Position numbers and translations under genes: made by a program | Shown: positions 7,083-14,381 of the stretch, one piece after another | Layout of the letters: each line of letters opens with the position of its first letter | Numbering within the stretch: position 1 is the stretch's first letter | Origin: DSWT01 sp035415725 | GTDB lineage: Bacteria; Chloroflexota; Anaerolineae; B4-G1; SLSP01 | Assembly: GCA_035415725.1 (NCBI GenBank) | Contig: DAOOGN010000040.1 | Span: 1 to 33,649, forward strand | Direction: 5' to 3' | Length of the DNA: 33,649 nucleotides | The notes under the pieces: generated by a model | Told to the model about the DNA's origin: nothing | What the model saw: only the letters and a program-made list of their open reading frames with translations | The model's database searches: none

Positions 7083-9313
7083 CAGACCACCAGGAGATCC
7101 GCATGGAGCGTCGCCAGCGAATCGGCGCCGACCCAGATATCGAAAGCCGCCGCGTCTTGGACCCATCGACCGGCGTTCGTGCTCCAGTGGCCGAGTTCGG
7201 CCGGGCCAAGGGAGAAGGCGACAGTCTTCGTCTCACCGGGCCGAAGGGTGACGCGCTGGAAGCCCTTTAACTCGCGCATTGGACGTGAGTCGCTGCCGGC
7301 CTGCTGGTGAATGTAGAGTTGTACGACCTCGTCGCCCGTCACCGACCCCGTGTTGGTCACGTCGACCGTCACCGCTACCGAACTCCCCCTCCTCACCTGC
7401 GGCGTCGCAACTTTCAGGTTCGTAATCGAGAAGGTCGTGTAGCTAAGGCCGAAGCCGAAAGGATAGAGCGGTGTTGCCGGGCCGTCCCAGTAGCGCGGGC
7501 TGTACATCGGATGACCCTCAGGGGAGTGCGTGAGGTTGCGGGCGTAGTAGAGCGGCGCGTGACTGCCCCGGCGCGGGAAAGTGACAGGCAGCTTGCCGCC
7601 CGGGTTGATGTCGCCGAACAGGATGTCGGCCACGGCGTTCCCGCCCTCACTGCCCGGCTCCCAGGCCTCGAGAATCGCCGGTACGTTCTCCGCTGCCCAG
7701 TTGATGCTCAGCGGACGGCCATTCAAGAGGACGAGGACCACCGGCCTGCCAAGGGCCACGACGGCCTTGAGCAGTTCTTCCTGCCGCCCCGGCAGATCAA
7801 GCCCAGCGCGTGAAGCGGCCTCGCCGGCCATATCGGCATTCTCGCCGAGCACCATCACGACAACATCCGCCTGACGCGCCGTTGCCACCGCCATCTGGAA
7901 CGCGGCCTCGGCCTGCTCGGGCGTCTGCACCGGCTTCCGCGCCTCGGCGGGCAGGTTGTTTTCAAACCAGGAGGTGATATCCCGCCGAATCTCGGGGCCG
8001 GGGGCATATTCGACTCTGGCTCCCGGCAGTTTGGCGCGGATGCCTTCAAGGACGGTGACGGCCGCCGGCGTATGGCCGAAAACCATCCACGAACCCTCGG
8101 TCGCCTCTTTCGAGTCGGCCAGCGGGCCGATCACGGCCACGTGCTTCAGGTTCTTGGAGAGCGGCAGGAGCCGACCTTCGTTTCGCAACAGCACCATTGA
8201 GCGTTGCGCTGCACGCCGTGCTTCCACCCGCTGCTCGGGCAGCGCTACGACCTCTGCCAGCTTCGATTCGTCCATGTACGGCTGCTCGAAGAGTCCCATA
8301 CGCACTTTGATAGCCAGAATGCGCCGCACGGCTGTGTCGATGTCATCTACCTTCAGGGTACCGTCTTCGACCAGCCCGGCGAGGTGCTGCAAGTAGGTGT
8401 TGCTGGCCATGTCCATATCGAGTCCTGCGCTCAACGCGCGGAAAGCGGCGTCGCGTCCGTCGCGCGCAAAGCCCTGGGTGACAAGGCTGCCGACGGCAAA
8501 GGCGTCGCTGATGACAAAACCCGCGAACCCCCACTCGCCCCGCAGGACGTCGGTCAGCAAGAAGCGGTTCCCGCTGGCAGGGACATCGTTGAGGTCCATG
8601 TAGGCGCTCATCAAGGTCCCGACGCCGGCCTGCACCGCGGCCTGGAAGGGGGGGAAGTAGATGTTGCGCAACTGGGTCTCAGACAGGTAGACCGGGTCGT
8701 AGTCGCGCCCGCCGTCCGCCGCACCATAACCCGCGAAGTGTTTGGCGCAGGCCACGACATGATCGGGCGCGCCGAGATACGGTCCCTGGAAGCCGCGGAC
8801 ATGAGCCGTCGCCATGGCTGCACCCAGGTACGGATCTTCGCCGGCGCCTTCCACGATACGCCCCCAGCGGGCGTCACGGGCGATATCGAGCATCGGGCCG
8901 AAAGTCCAGTGCAGGCCGGCGGCGCGGGCCTCTTTGGCCGCCACCGTCTGCGCCCGTTCGACAACCGCGGGATCCCACGACGCAGCCATCGCCAGCGGCA
9001 CCGGAAAGATCGTGTGGTAGCCGTGGATCACGTCGAGGGCAAAGAGCAGGGGAATCTTCGAGGGGCTTTCTTCGACGGCGATCTTTTGCAGTGCATTGAA
9101 CTGCTTCGTGTCGTTGATCCACAACACCGAACCGGCGCCCCCCCGCCGGATAATGTCTTCAGGCCGCGGACCCGGTAAAAACGGCAAGCCCCCAATTTGG
9201 GTGAGCTGCCCCACCTTCTCCGCGAGGCTCATCCTTCCCAGAATGGCTTCGACACGCGCCGCAACCTCGGCTTCCGAGGGGATTGGCCCCGTGTTCGTCT
9301 TGATGTCCATCAT
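7079..9313 (-). CDS. bglX: Glycoside hydrolase family 3 beta-glucosidase
   Basis: This 744-aa GH3 enzyme releases terminal beta-linked sugars from oligosaccharides. The N-terminal TIM-barrel domain has MSLAEKVGQLTQ, the KHF motif at 191-193 and the SDAFAVGS segment, where Asp270 sits at the nucleophile position. The alpha/beta sandwich follows (VAVIGPLADS; VVMVLGENADMAGEAASRAG, with DLPG downstream), then a fibronectin-III-like C-terminal domain from about 660. Length and order fit the BglX-like subgroup. BglX of E. coli is periplasmic, but no signal peptide is visible here, so this enzyme is probably cytoplasmic and would act on imported oligosaccharides. The start is supported by AAGGAG five bases upstream of ATG 9313. 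It is transcribed divergently from the lysoplasmalogenase gene, with its own promoter at 9408-9436. No transporter is nearby. The symbol names the subgroup, not proven orthology. Confidence 0.93.
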   Translation of the reverse strand: MMDIKTNTGPIPSEAEVAARVEAILGRMSLAEKVGQLTQIGGLPFLPGPRPEDIIRRGGAGSVLWINDTKQFNALQKIAVEESPSKIPLLFALDVIHGYHTIFPVPLAMAASWDPAVVERAQTVAAKEARAAGLHWTFGPMLDIARDARWGRIVEGAGEDPYLGAAMATAHVRGFQGPYLGAPDHVVACAKHFAGYGAADGGRDYDPVYLSETQLRNIYFPPFQAAVQAGVGTLMSAYMDLNDVPASGNRFLLTDVLRGEWGFAGFVISDAFAVGSLVTQGFARDGRDAAFRALSAGLDMDMASNTYLQHLAGLVEDGTLKVDDIDTAVRRILAIKVRMGLFEQPYMDESKLAEVVALPEQRVEARRAAQRSMVLLRNEGRLLPLSKNLKHVAVIGPLADSKEATEGSWMVFGHTPAAVTVLEGIRAKLPGARVEYAPGPEIRRDITSWFENNLPAEARKPVQTPEQAEAAFQMAVATARQADVVVMVLGENADMAGEAASRAGLDLPGRQEELLKAVVALGRPVVLVLLNGRPLSINWAAENVPAILEAWEPGSEGGNAVADILFGDINPGGKLPVTFPRRGSHAPLYYARNLTHSPEGHPMYSPRYWDGPATPLYPFGFGLSYTTFSITNLKVATPQVRRGSSVAVTVDVTNTGSVTGDEVVQLYIHQQAGSDSRPMRELKGFQRVTLRPGETKTVAFSLGPAELGHWSTNAGRWVQDAAAFDIWVGADSLATLHADLLVVC

Positions 9314-9407
9314 GCTTTCTCCTTGTGACGCTGTACTCCGCTTGAGAGCAGGCTCGCCTTATGCGAGCCAACCATCCCCCACCGGGTTGCCATCAATGAT
9401 GCCTGAA

Positions 9408-9436
9408 GTTATAATAGCATTCCGTGCCCTTGTCAA
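9408..9436 (-). promoter_or_regulatory. Sigma-70-type promoter for the GH3 gene
   Basis: On the minus strand TTGACA (9436-9431) is followed by a 17-base spacer and TATAAC (9413-9408). This is a near-consensus vegetative promoter. Transcription would begin about 90 bases before the GH3 ATG at 9313. Nothing equally good was seen in the forward direction for the lysoplasmalogenase gene. Confidence 0.72.
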
Positions 9437-9453
9437 CCCGGGAGTACGGGTTG
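9434..9453. promoter_or_regulatory. Inverted repeat at the GH3 -35 box (possible operator)
   Basis: CAACCCG, six bases, CGGGTTG forms a perfect 7-bp-arm inverted repeat. It overlaps the upstream edge of the GH3 -35 hexamer. A site here could bind a sugar-responsive repressor or activator, but no regulator gene is adjacent. The rest of the 9314-9640 gap shows nothing else I can name. Confidence 0.4.
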
Positions 9454-9640
9454 GGTATAGTGCCTATTCTCCGACCGCGCCCGCCCCCACGCCTGGGCCG
9501 GTGGTGGCGCGGTCTGGAGACCGGCCACAGCCATTCCAGAGCTATTCCCAGGGCAGTCTAGTGGAAAAACATGGTCATTGCGTAAGTCCTAAGCAACAAG
9601 TCCTAGCCTTCGCTATGGATAAATACACAGAGGTGACATC

Positions 9641-10324
9641 ATGCTCAATTTTTTATCACAAGGTGGCTGGTTGTTGATTCCGGCGCTGGCGCTGGGCATC
9701 GTGAACTGGATCGCCGTAGCGCGGGAGAAAAAGCGCGTGGAGTACGTCGCCAAGCCGGGGACATTGATCCTCGTCATCATCACAGCGCTGTTGTTGATGC
9801 GCGGCACAAACAACGCACGACTGGCACTGTTTTTCGTGTTGGGGCTGTGTTTCTCCCTGGTCGGCGATGTGTTCCTGATGCTGCCCGGCGAGCGGTTTTT
9901 CATCCCTGGCCTGATAGCGTTCTTCATCGCGCACGTCTTCTACATCATCGGCCTGAATCCCACGCTGCCGCCGCTCGATTCGGTGATAGTGCTGATCGTC
10001 GTAGCGGCGCTGGGAGCGACGCTCTATACACGTATCGCGGCGTCACTGCGGCAGAAGGGCGAAGGAGCGCTGTGCGTGCCGGTGGGCGCTTATGCAACGA
10101 TCCTCAGCCTGATGCTGTTCTCGGCGTGGGCGACGCTGTTTCGTCCGACGTGGCCTGTCGCCGCCCGCGGCACCGCGATCCTGGGCGCGACGCTCTTCTT
10201 CGCCTCCGATGCGATGCTGGCGTGGAACAAGTTCGTCACGCCGTCGTCCGTGCTGCGTGTGGGAGTGATGGTCACTTATCACCTGGCGCAATTGGCGCTG
10301 ACGGCGACCATCGCGCTGGCGTGA
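9641..10324 (+). CDS. YhhN/TMEM86 family lysoplasmalogenase-like membrane protein
   Basis: This 227-aa integral membrane protein has about eight hydrophobic segments. It belongs to the YhhN (TMEM86) family, whose characterised members cleave the vinyl-ether bond of lysoplasmalogens. Family hallmarks are visible in order: KPG near residue 38, the GDVFLMLP segment with its conserved Asp, FFIAHVFYIIGL, FFASDAMLAWNKF and YHLAQ near the C-terminus. The start ATG 9641 is preceded by GAGGTG at suitable spacing. It stands alone on the plus strand, divergent from GH3 and convergent with the DUF4038 gene. Many bacterial members have untested substrates, so enzymatic specificity is an inference from the family. 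Confidence 0.85.
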   Translation: MLNFLSQGGWLLIPALALGIVNWIAVAREKKRVEYVAKPGTLILVIITALLLMRGTNNARLALFFVLGLCFSLVGDVFLMLPGERFFIPGLIAFFIAHVFYIIGLNPTLPPLDSVIVLIVVAALGATLYTRIAASLRQKGEGALCVPVGAYATILSLMLFSAWATLFRPTWPVAARGTAILGATLFFASDAMLAWNKFVTPSSVLRVGVMVTYHLAQLALTATIALA

Positions 10325-10379
10325 GTCCGCATTCAAAGAGAGGCGCGGACGGCGCCCGCGGTTTGATACGCTGGCGTCA

Positions 10380-11711
10380 CTATTGCCCCGGAGCGTCGAA
10401 CCCCCGGCTGGCGTCGTCCAACACCAGCACCCCGTCGGGATGCTGCCCGCCCGGAGAGAATGTGTGCACGCCGGAGGCGGGGAATTGGCCGATCCACGTG
10501 GCTTCGCCCGTACAGGGCGCATACCACCAGGCGTTGACCTGTGTGCCGGCAAGCACCTCCAGGCTGACGGTGACGGGCAACGGCAGCGGCAGGTAGACGA
10601 AAGCGTAACGCCCTTCACGGTCGCGGGTGGCGCGGATGTGATGGCCGCCCGTCCCTGCATCGCAGCGCAGCATCGTCTGGTCGGGAATGCGCTCGAGATA
10701 GGGCCGCGACTCCATCAGCGCCCGCAGATGCCTGACCTGTCGCGCGCCGGGGCGATCGATGGCTTCATACCAGGGCCGGTCGGCGTAATTGATGTAGCCC
10801 CGTTGCTCGTCGGCGAACTGCCAGACGGCGTGATGGCCGTAAGTGACGCCGCACGCCCCCGCGAACACCGAGCGGTACATCTGCTTGCGTACATCGTAAT
10901 CGCGGAAGTAGCCGTTCGCCGGATCCCACTGCGGCCACGGGCTGACAGGATGGTCCTCGTAGTTAGGTTCCCCATCGAGCACGGGCCTGGGCGGTGTGAG
11001 TGCGTAGTCGTGCGCCACCCACTCCCACACCGGCACGTCGTGCCCACTGCCGTGCCCCGACTGCATCATGTGCATATCCAGCCAGGGTTCGTCGTGCAGC
11101 CACGCCGACGTGGAACACCCGCCTGCCGGATGATACGTCTTGAACGCGGGCCGTCCTATCCCGGCGTCGATGCCCGCCGCCAGTGCCCGCCAGATGGGAC
11201 GATAGTCATGGTCGGCGTGGATGGCCGGCCGGTCGCCGCCGAGAATCCACACGATGTGGGTCTGGTCGCGGTACCGTTCGCCGAGGAAGCGCCCGTAGAC
11301 CTCCGCATTCTCCGGGGTGAAGACGACCGGGCCCGCGCCCCATTGATGGTTAACCTTGTCGCCCCAGGTGGGCAGCAGGCCGATGTAAAGACTGTGGCGG
11401 GCCGCCATCTGTACCACCTCATCCACATAGGCAAAGTAGGCTTCGTTGGGACGGGTGGGATCGTTATCGAACAAGGGACGTTCGCCGTAAGCATTGGGCG
11501 TATTGAGGCCGTCGAACTCAGCCAGTGCGACGGCCTGGATCACGGTGAAGCGGTGAGCCTGCCGGTTGGCGAAGTAGCGCTCGGCTTCCGCGCGGTTCAG
11601 GCGATGAAACAACTCCCAGGCCGTATCGCCCAGCCAGAAGAACGGATCGCCGTTCTCGGTGACGATAAAACGACGATTGGAGCTAACCTGCAAACGCGGT
11701 AACGATGTCAT
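10380..11711 (-). CDS. DUF4038/GH140-like glycoside hydrolase with collagen-binding-like C-terminal domain
   Basis: This protein is 443 aa from the preferred ATG at 11711, which has GGAGG seven bases upstream; a TTG at 11717 would leave only one base. The N-terminal part is the DUF4038 TIM barrel related to GH140 apiosidases: RFIVTENGDPFFWLGDTAWE, then IVWILGGDRP and LDGEPNYEDHP, which carry candidate catalytic acids. The C-terminal 90 or so residues (RYAFVYLPLPLPVTVSLEVL onward, with WWYAPCTGEA) match the beta-sandwich called putative collagen-binding. No signal peptide is present, so the protein is probably cytoplasmic. The true substrate is unknown; plant pectin side-chain sugars are suggested by the family. 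A dispersed repeat begins three bases beyond its ribosome-binding site. Confidence 0.88.
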   Translation of the reverse strand: MTSLPRLQVSSNRRFIVTENGDPFFWLGDTAWELFHRLNRAEAERYFANRQAHRFTVIQAVALAEFDGLNTPNAYGERPLFDNDPTRPNEAYFAYVDEVVQMAARHSLYIGLLPTWGDKVNHQWGAGPVVFTPENAEVYGRFLGERYRDQTHIVWILGGDRPAIHADHDYRPIWRALAAGIDAGIGRPAFKTYHPAGGCSTSAWLHDEPWLDMHMMQSGHGSGHDVPVWEWVAHDYALTPPRPVLDGEPNYEDHPVSPWPQWDPANGYFRDYDVRKQMYRSVFAGACGVTYGHHAVWQFADEQRGYINYADRPWYEAIDRPGARQVRHLRALMESRPYLERIPDQTMLRCDAGTGGHHIRATRDREGRYAFVYLPLPLPVTVSLEVLAGTQVNAWWYAPCTGEATWIGQFPASGVHTFSPGGQHPDGVLVLDDASRGFDAPGQ

Positions 11712-11726
11712 ATTCAAACCTCCAAA

Positions 11727-12071
11727 GTATCTATTCAGGCTAGTAAACCTGATGAAGTAATTTATCCCCTATACCAGGTTGGGCGTGGATTTCGGTATGC
11801 CTGGTGCTTGTGGATGACGCGATAGGCGTGTTTCTATAAGCCCATCCCCCCTGCCCCCCTTCCCTGGGGAAGGGGGATTTTTGTAGGGGGTGTGGCGGGC
11901 AGCTTCGCTGCCCGCCACACCCCCTCTTTTTCGCCCCCTTCTTCCCCGCTGGCGGGGGAGAAGGGGGTTGGGGGACGAGAGGGCCAGCGCCTATAGCTGA
12001 AGTGCCAACCTATTATGCATCATCCCCCCCAAGTCCCGTTTGCCACCTGGCAAGGGTGGCTGAATAGTTAC
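11727..12071 (+). repeat. Mosaic dispersed repeat, copy A (full length)
   Basis: This copy begins GTATCTATTCAGG and ends GCTGAATAGTTAC. Its modules, in order, are a conserved 115-base head ending TTTCTATAAGCCCATCCCC, a GC-rich hairpin module, a CCCCTTCT/AGAAGGGG module, and a tail with AAGTCCCGTTTGCCACCTGG. Related copies lie at 18286-18633 and 22124-22378 (both inverted) and 27106-27270. There is no coding potential. It fills most of the gap before rpmH, and its head abuts the ribosome-binding site of the DUF4038 gene. Confidence 0.8.
11886..11924 (+). terminator. Strong GC hairpin followed by a T-rich run, inside repeat copy A
   Basis: A perfect 18-bp stem starting GGGGGTGTGGCGGGCAGC, with loop TTC, is followed by TCTTTTT. 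This has the shape of an intrinsic terminator on the plus strand. It belongs to the repeat, since copy D has an imperfect version. It could shield rpmH from upstream transcription, but that is inferred. Confidence 0.5.
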
Positions 12072-12153
12072 AACCGGGGAACCTTTTGTGCCGCGCAGTA
12101 CTCACAATGCTACGCTCAGACCCCAGTCTGTCAAGCGGATTCAAAAACCATGA

Positions 12154-12181
12154 TTGACTTACTTACCCCTTAAGGTATAAT
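12154..12181 (+). promoter_or_regulatory. Promoter of the rpmH-rnpA operon
   Basis: TTGACT (12154-12159), a 16-base spacer and a perfect TATAAT (12176-12181). Transcription would start near 12188, giving a leader of about 120 bases before rpmH. This is the strongest forward promoter seen in the window and fits a highly expressed ribosomal-protein operon. Confidence 0.78.
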
Positions 12182-12204
12182 ACACTTGTTTTGAAGCCGC
12201 CCTT

Positions 12205-12279
12205 GAAAACCACGCGGTTGCCCGCGTGGTTTTCACTGTAAGGGCCCTGATGAGCGGTATGACATCCCTGCAAGGGATG
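12205..12279 (+). promoter_or_regulatory. rpmH leader with two hairpins
   Basis: The untranslated leader holds a perfect 13-bp stem (GAAAACCACGCGG / CCGCGTGGTTTTC, loop TTGC, 12205-12234). It also holds a 7-bp stem (CATCCCT / AGGGATG, loop GCA, 12263-12279). The first is not followed by a U run, so it is not a plain terminator. A role in mRNA stability, autoregulation or RNase processing is possible. No known riboswitch was recognised. Confidence 0.6.
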
Positions 12280-12305
12280 ATGTTAAAGAAGAGGAGCAGA
12301 GAAAA

Positions 12306-12509
12306 ATGCCTAAACGCACTTATCAGCCGAAAAAACGCAAACGGATGCGCACCCACGGTTTTCGTGAGCGGATGAGCACCAGCACCGGTCGGGATGTCTT
12401 GAAGCGCCGTCGCCTCAAGGGACGCCACAAGTTGGTGCCCGTGAGTCTGGGAGGAGCGAAGCGCATCAACTGGAAGGAAGCGGCGCAACGGCCTCGCCGC
12501 CGCGATTAA
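12306..12509 (+). CDS. rpmH: 50S ribosomal protein L34 with C-terminal extension
   Basis: L34 is a small, very basic protein of the large ribosomal subunit. The hallmark MPKRTYQPKKRKRMRTHGF, then a DVLKRRRLKGRHKL segment, is complete within the first 44 residues, the usual full length. Here 23 further residues (VPVSLGGAKRINWKEAAQRP, RRRD) follow before the stop; I do not recognise this extension. The start ATG has GAGGAG nine bases upstream. It is the first gene of the conserved rpmH-rnpA-yidD-yidC-khpB block, transcribed from 12154-12181. The dnaA gene that often lies divergently upstream is absent. Confidence 0.96.
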   Translation: MPKRTYQPKKRKRMRTHGFRERMSTSTGRDVLKRRRLKGRHKLVPVSLGGAKRINWKEAAQRPRRRD

Positions 12510-12548
12510 GCCTGTCTGGATGGCGTTTCACTCACGCCCATTGTACTA

Positions 12549-12923
12549 TTGGAGCACTCGTTTTGGCACAAAGAAATGCGCCTGCGCCGTCCGGAAGATT
12601 TCCGCACAGTGTGGTCGGCGGGACGGTCGTGGGCGCATCCCTGGTTTATCCTGTGGGCGCTTCCCAACGAGAGCAACCGTGTTCGCGTCGGGATTACGGC
12701 CGGGCGCAAAGTGGGCAACGCCGTGGCACGGAACCGGGCGCGGCGTTTGTTGCGTGAAGCGGCGCGACATCTTTATGGTTCTATGGTTACAGGGTGGGAC
12801 CTGGTGTTGGTAGCGCGCGCCTCCATTGTCAATGTGCAGGCACCTCAAGTGGAAAGTGCCTTGCGGCATGTGCTGGGTCTTGCAGGATTGTGGGTGTCTT
12901 CACCGGACGATAACGACTCATGA
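12549..12923 (+). CDS. rnpA: Ribonuclease P protein component
   Basis: This is the protein subunit of RNase P, which assists the catalytic RNA in cutting tRNA 5' leaders. LRRPEDFRTVWSAGRSW and the RNR signature in ARNRARRLLREA (about residues 60-71) are diagnostic. At 124 aa it is the usual size. The start is uncertain: TTG 12549 gives the eight or so residues commonly found before RLRR, while ATG 12576 would start exactly at that motif. Neither has a good Shine-Dalgarno. The stop overlaps the yidD ATG by four bases (ATGA), indicating translational coupling. Confidence 0.95.
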   Translation: MEHSFWHKEMRLRRPEDFRTVWSAGRSWAHPWFILWALPNESNRVRVGITAGRKVGNAVARNRARRLLREAARHLYGSMVTGWDLVLVARASIVNVQAPQVESALRHVLGLAGLWVSSPDDNDS

Positions 12924-13129
12924 AAACATTCGTGCTGTGGCTGCTGCGCTTTTATCAACGTTTTATCTCACCATGCTTCCCTCCGTCTTGCCGTTTTACT
13001 CCCCCGTGTTCACAGTACACCTATGAAGCCGTTGAGCGTTATGGCCTGTTCAAGGGTAGTTGGCTGGGAATCAAACGGCTGGCGCGTTGTCACCCCTTCC
13101 ATCCAGGCGGATATGATCCTGTTCCCTGA
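12920..13129 (+). CDS. yidD: YidD membrane protein insertion efficiency factor
   Basis: This 69-aa protein belongs to the YidD family, which associates with the inner membrane and helps YidC/Sec-dependent insertion. The entire signature is visible: LRFYQRFISPCFPPSCRFTP, CSQYTYEAVERYG, and RCHPFHPGGYDPVP at the end, with the conserved cysteines retained. It overlaps rnpA by four bases, so the two are made from one message. The expected neighbour yidC is not immediate: a propeller lipoprotein gene intervenes. Confidence 0.95.
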   Translation: MKTFVLWLLRFYQRFISPCFPPSCRFTPPCSQYTYEAVERYGLFKGSWLGIKRLARCHPFHPGGYDPVP

Positions 13130-13172
13130 TCTATATGTCGAGAAATTGGTCTCTTAATAACCAGGAGGAAGT

Positions 13173-14348
13173 ATGAGCTTGTGGCGGACTTTCGCTGACC
13201 GCCTCTATCAACGAGGAAAAATGCGGCGTATGTCGAGCGCGGCATTATTACTGCTGTTTATCGTAGTGACCGGGTGTGCCGGCGGTAGTCTGCGCCACGA
13301 AAGCTGGCCCGGCTTAATTGTGGCTGATGGTACGATCTACGCGGCGAATTTGGAACGGGTTCAAGCGCTCAACGCCGAAACGGGCAAACTCCTGTGGAGT
13401 TATCCCGATGAGACGGACAAGAACATACGCCCCTTTTACTCGACCCCGGTATTGGCCGAGGATTATGGCGACCACGGTCTGCTGCTGATCGCAGGTTACA
13501 AGGACGGTACTGTCTACGCTCTGTCGCTGGGGGAGACGCGCGCCGAACGTCCCGATTTGCTGTGGACTTTTGCCGGGGCCGGCGGTCAATACGTCGGCAG
13601 TGGCGTTGTGGCGGAGGGGAAATTCATCATCGGCAACGGGGATGGCAACGTCTACGCGCTGGATCTTGCCGATGGCGGACAAGTGTGGACCTTCTCCACG
13701 AAGGATCGCGTGTGGGCGACTCCGGTGGTCGTTGAGGATACGGTTTATATCGCTTCGCTGGATCATTATCTCTATGCCGTGGACATCGCTACGGGTGCTG
13801 AGAAATGGAAATTGGAATTGGGCGGGGCGATTTCGGCCACGCCAGTTGTGGTCAATGGGGCGCTGTGGGTCGGGAACTTCACCTCAAAGCTCTACGAGAT
13901 TGATCTGGCGACACAACAGGTTGCCTGGACATTTGAAGCGAGTGACTGGATGTGGGCGACTCCCATTGCGAAAGGGTCGATTCTGTATTTCGCGGATGTC
14001 AGCGGTCATGTGTATGCGTTGAACACCGCCACCCATGCGCCGGTGTGGGATGCGCCCGCCGTCATCGACGATATCGTGCATGGCCGTCCTGCCTTGAGCG
14101 CCAATGGCAGTTTACTCTTTGTGGCCGGTTATGAAAAGGGTGTGATTCATGCGTTCGATGCGGAAACCGGCTCAGAGATGAATTGGGGCGTTGTGACGCG
14201 CAATCCGGGCCGTCTGCCCGGCGATCTTGTGACGGATGAATCGCGCTTGTACGCCATGCCCATCCTGGTATCCGAGCGCATTCAGGCGTTGGATCAGGAG
14301 GGCGGTAAAATTTTGTGGACCTATCCGCCCGTAGAAGCGGCAAAGTAG
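13173..14348 (+). CDS. PQQ-like beta-propeller lipoprotein (BamB-like fold)
   Basis: This 391-aa exported lipoprotein has a basic N-terminus, hydrophobic AALLLLFIVV and a lipobox ending at Cys35 (VVTGC). The mature part consists of about seven repeats of the type VYALDLADGGQVWTF, with variants LYAVDIATGAEKW, LYEIDLATQQVAW and IQALDQEGGKILW. This is the classic PQQ-like propeller blade pattern. AGGAGG stands immediately before ATG 13173, and the frame starts 43 bases after yidD, so it belongs to the same operon. The fold resembles BamB, but repeats of this kind only show a propeller, and no cofactor residues can be assigned. Sitting between yidD and yidC it may assist membrane or surface protein assembly; that role is inferred. 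Confidence 0.88.
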   Translation: MSLWRTFADRLYQRGKMRRMSSAALLLLFIVVTGCAGGSLRHESWPGLIVADGTIYAANLERVQALNAETGKLLWSYPDETDKNIRPFYSTPVLAEDYGDHGLLLIAGYKDGTVYALSLGETRAERPDLLWTFAGAGGQYVGSGVVAEGKFIIGNGDGNVYALDLADGGQVWTFSTKDRVWATPVVVEDTVYIASLDHYLYAVDIATGAEKWKLELGGAISATPVVVNGALWVGNFTSKLYEIDLATQQVAWTFEASDWMWATPIAKGSILYFADVSGHVYALNTATHAPVWDAPAVIDDIVHGRPALSANGSLLFVAGYEKGVIHAFDAETGSEMNWGVVTRNPGRLPGDLVTDESRLYAMPILVSERIQALDQEGGKILWTYPPVEAAK

Positions 14349-14381
14349 TCTGCTGATGTAAGCCAGAAGGGGAAATGTGAC

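Noticed and set aside
8204..9178. A 324-aa frame antisense to the GH3 gene
   Set aside because: It lies wholly within the well-supported GH3 gene. Its translation is His/Gly/Asp/Val-rich without domain features.
10325..10379. Terminator between the convergent lysoplasmalogenase and DUF4038 genes
   Set aside because: The sequence is GC-rich, but no clean stem followed by a T run could be drawn.
10383..11702. A 439-aa frame antisense to the DUF4038 glycosidase
   Set aside because: The minus-strand gene has clear DUF4038 motifs and a ribosome-binding site. The plus-strand translation has no recognisable domain and looks like a codon-bias shadow.
12072..12305. Possible chromosomal origin upstream of rpmH
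   Set aside because: No dnaA gene and no cluster of TTATCCACA-like boxes was seen. The gap is accounted for by the promoter and the leader hairpins.
12159..12488. A 109-aa frame antisense to rpmH
   Set aside because: It overlaps a certain ribosomal-protein gene and its promoter, and the translation has no recognisable features.
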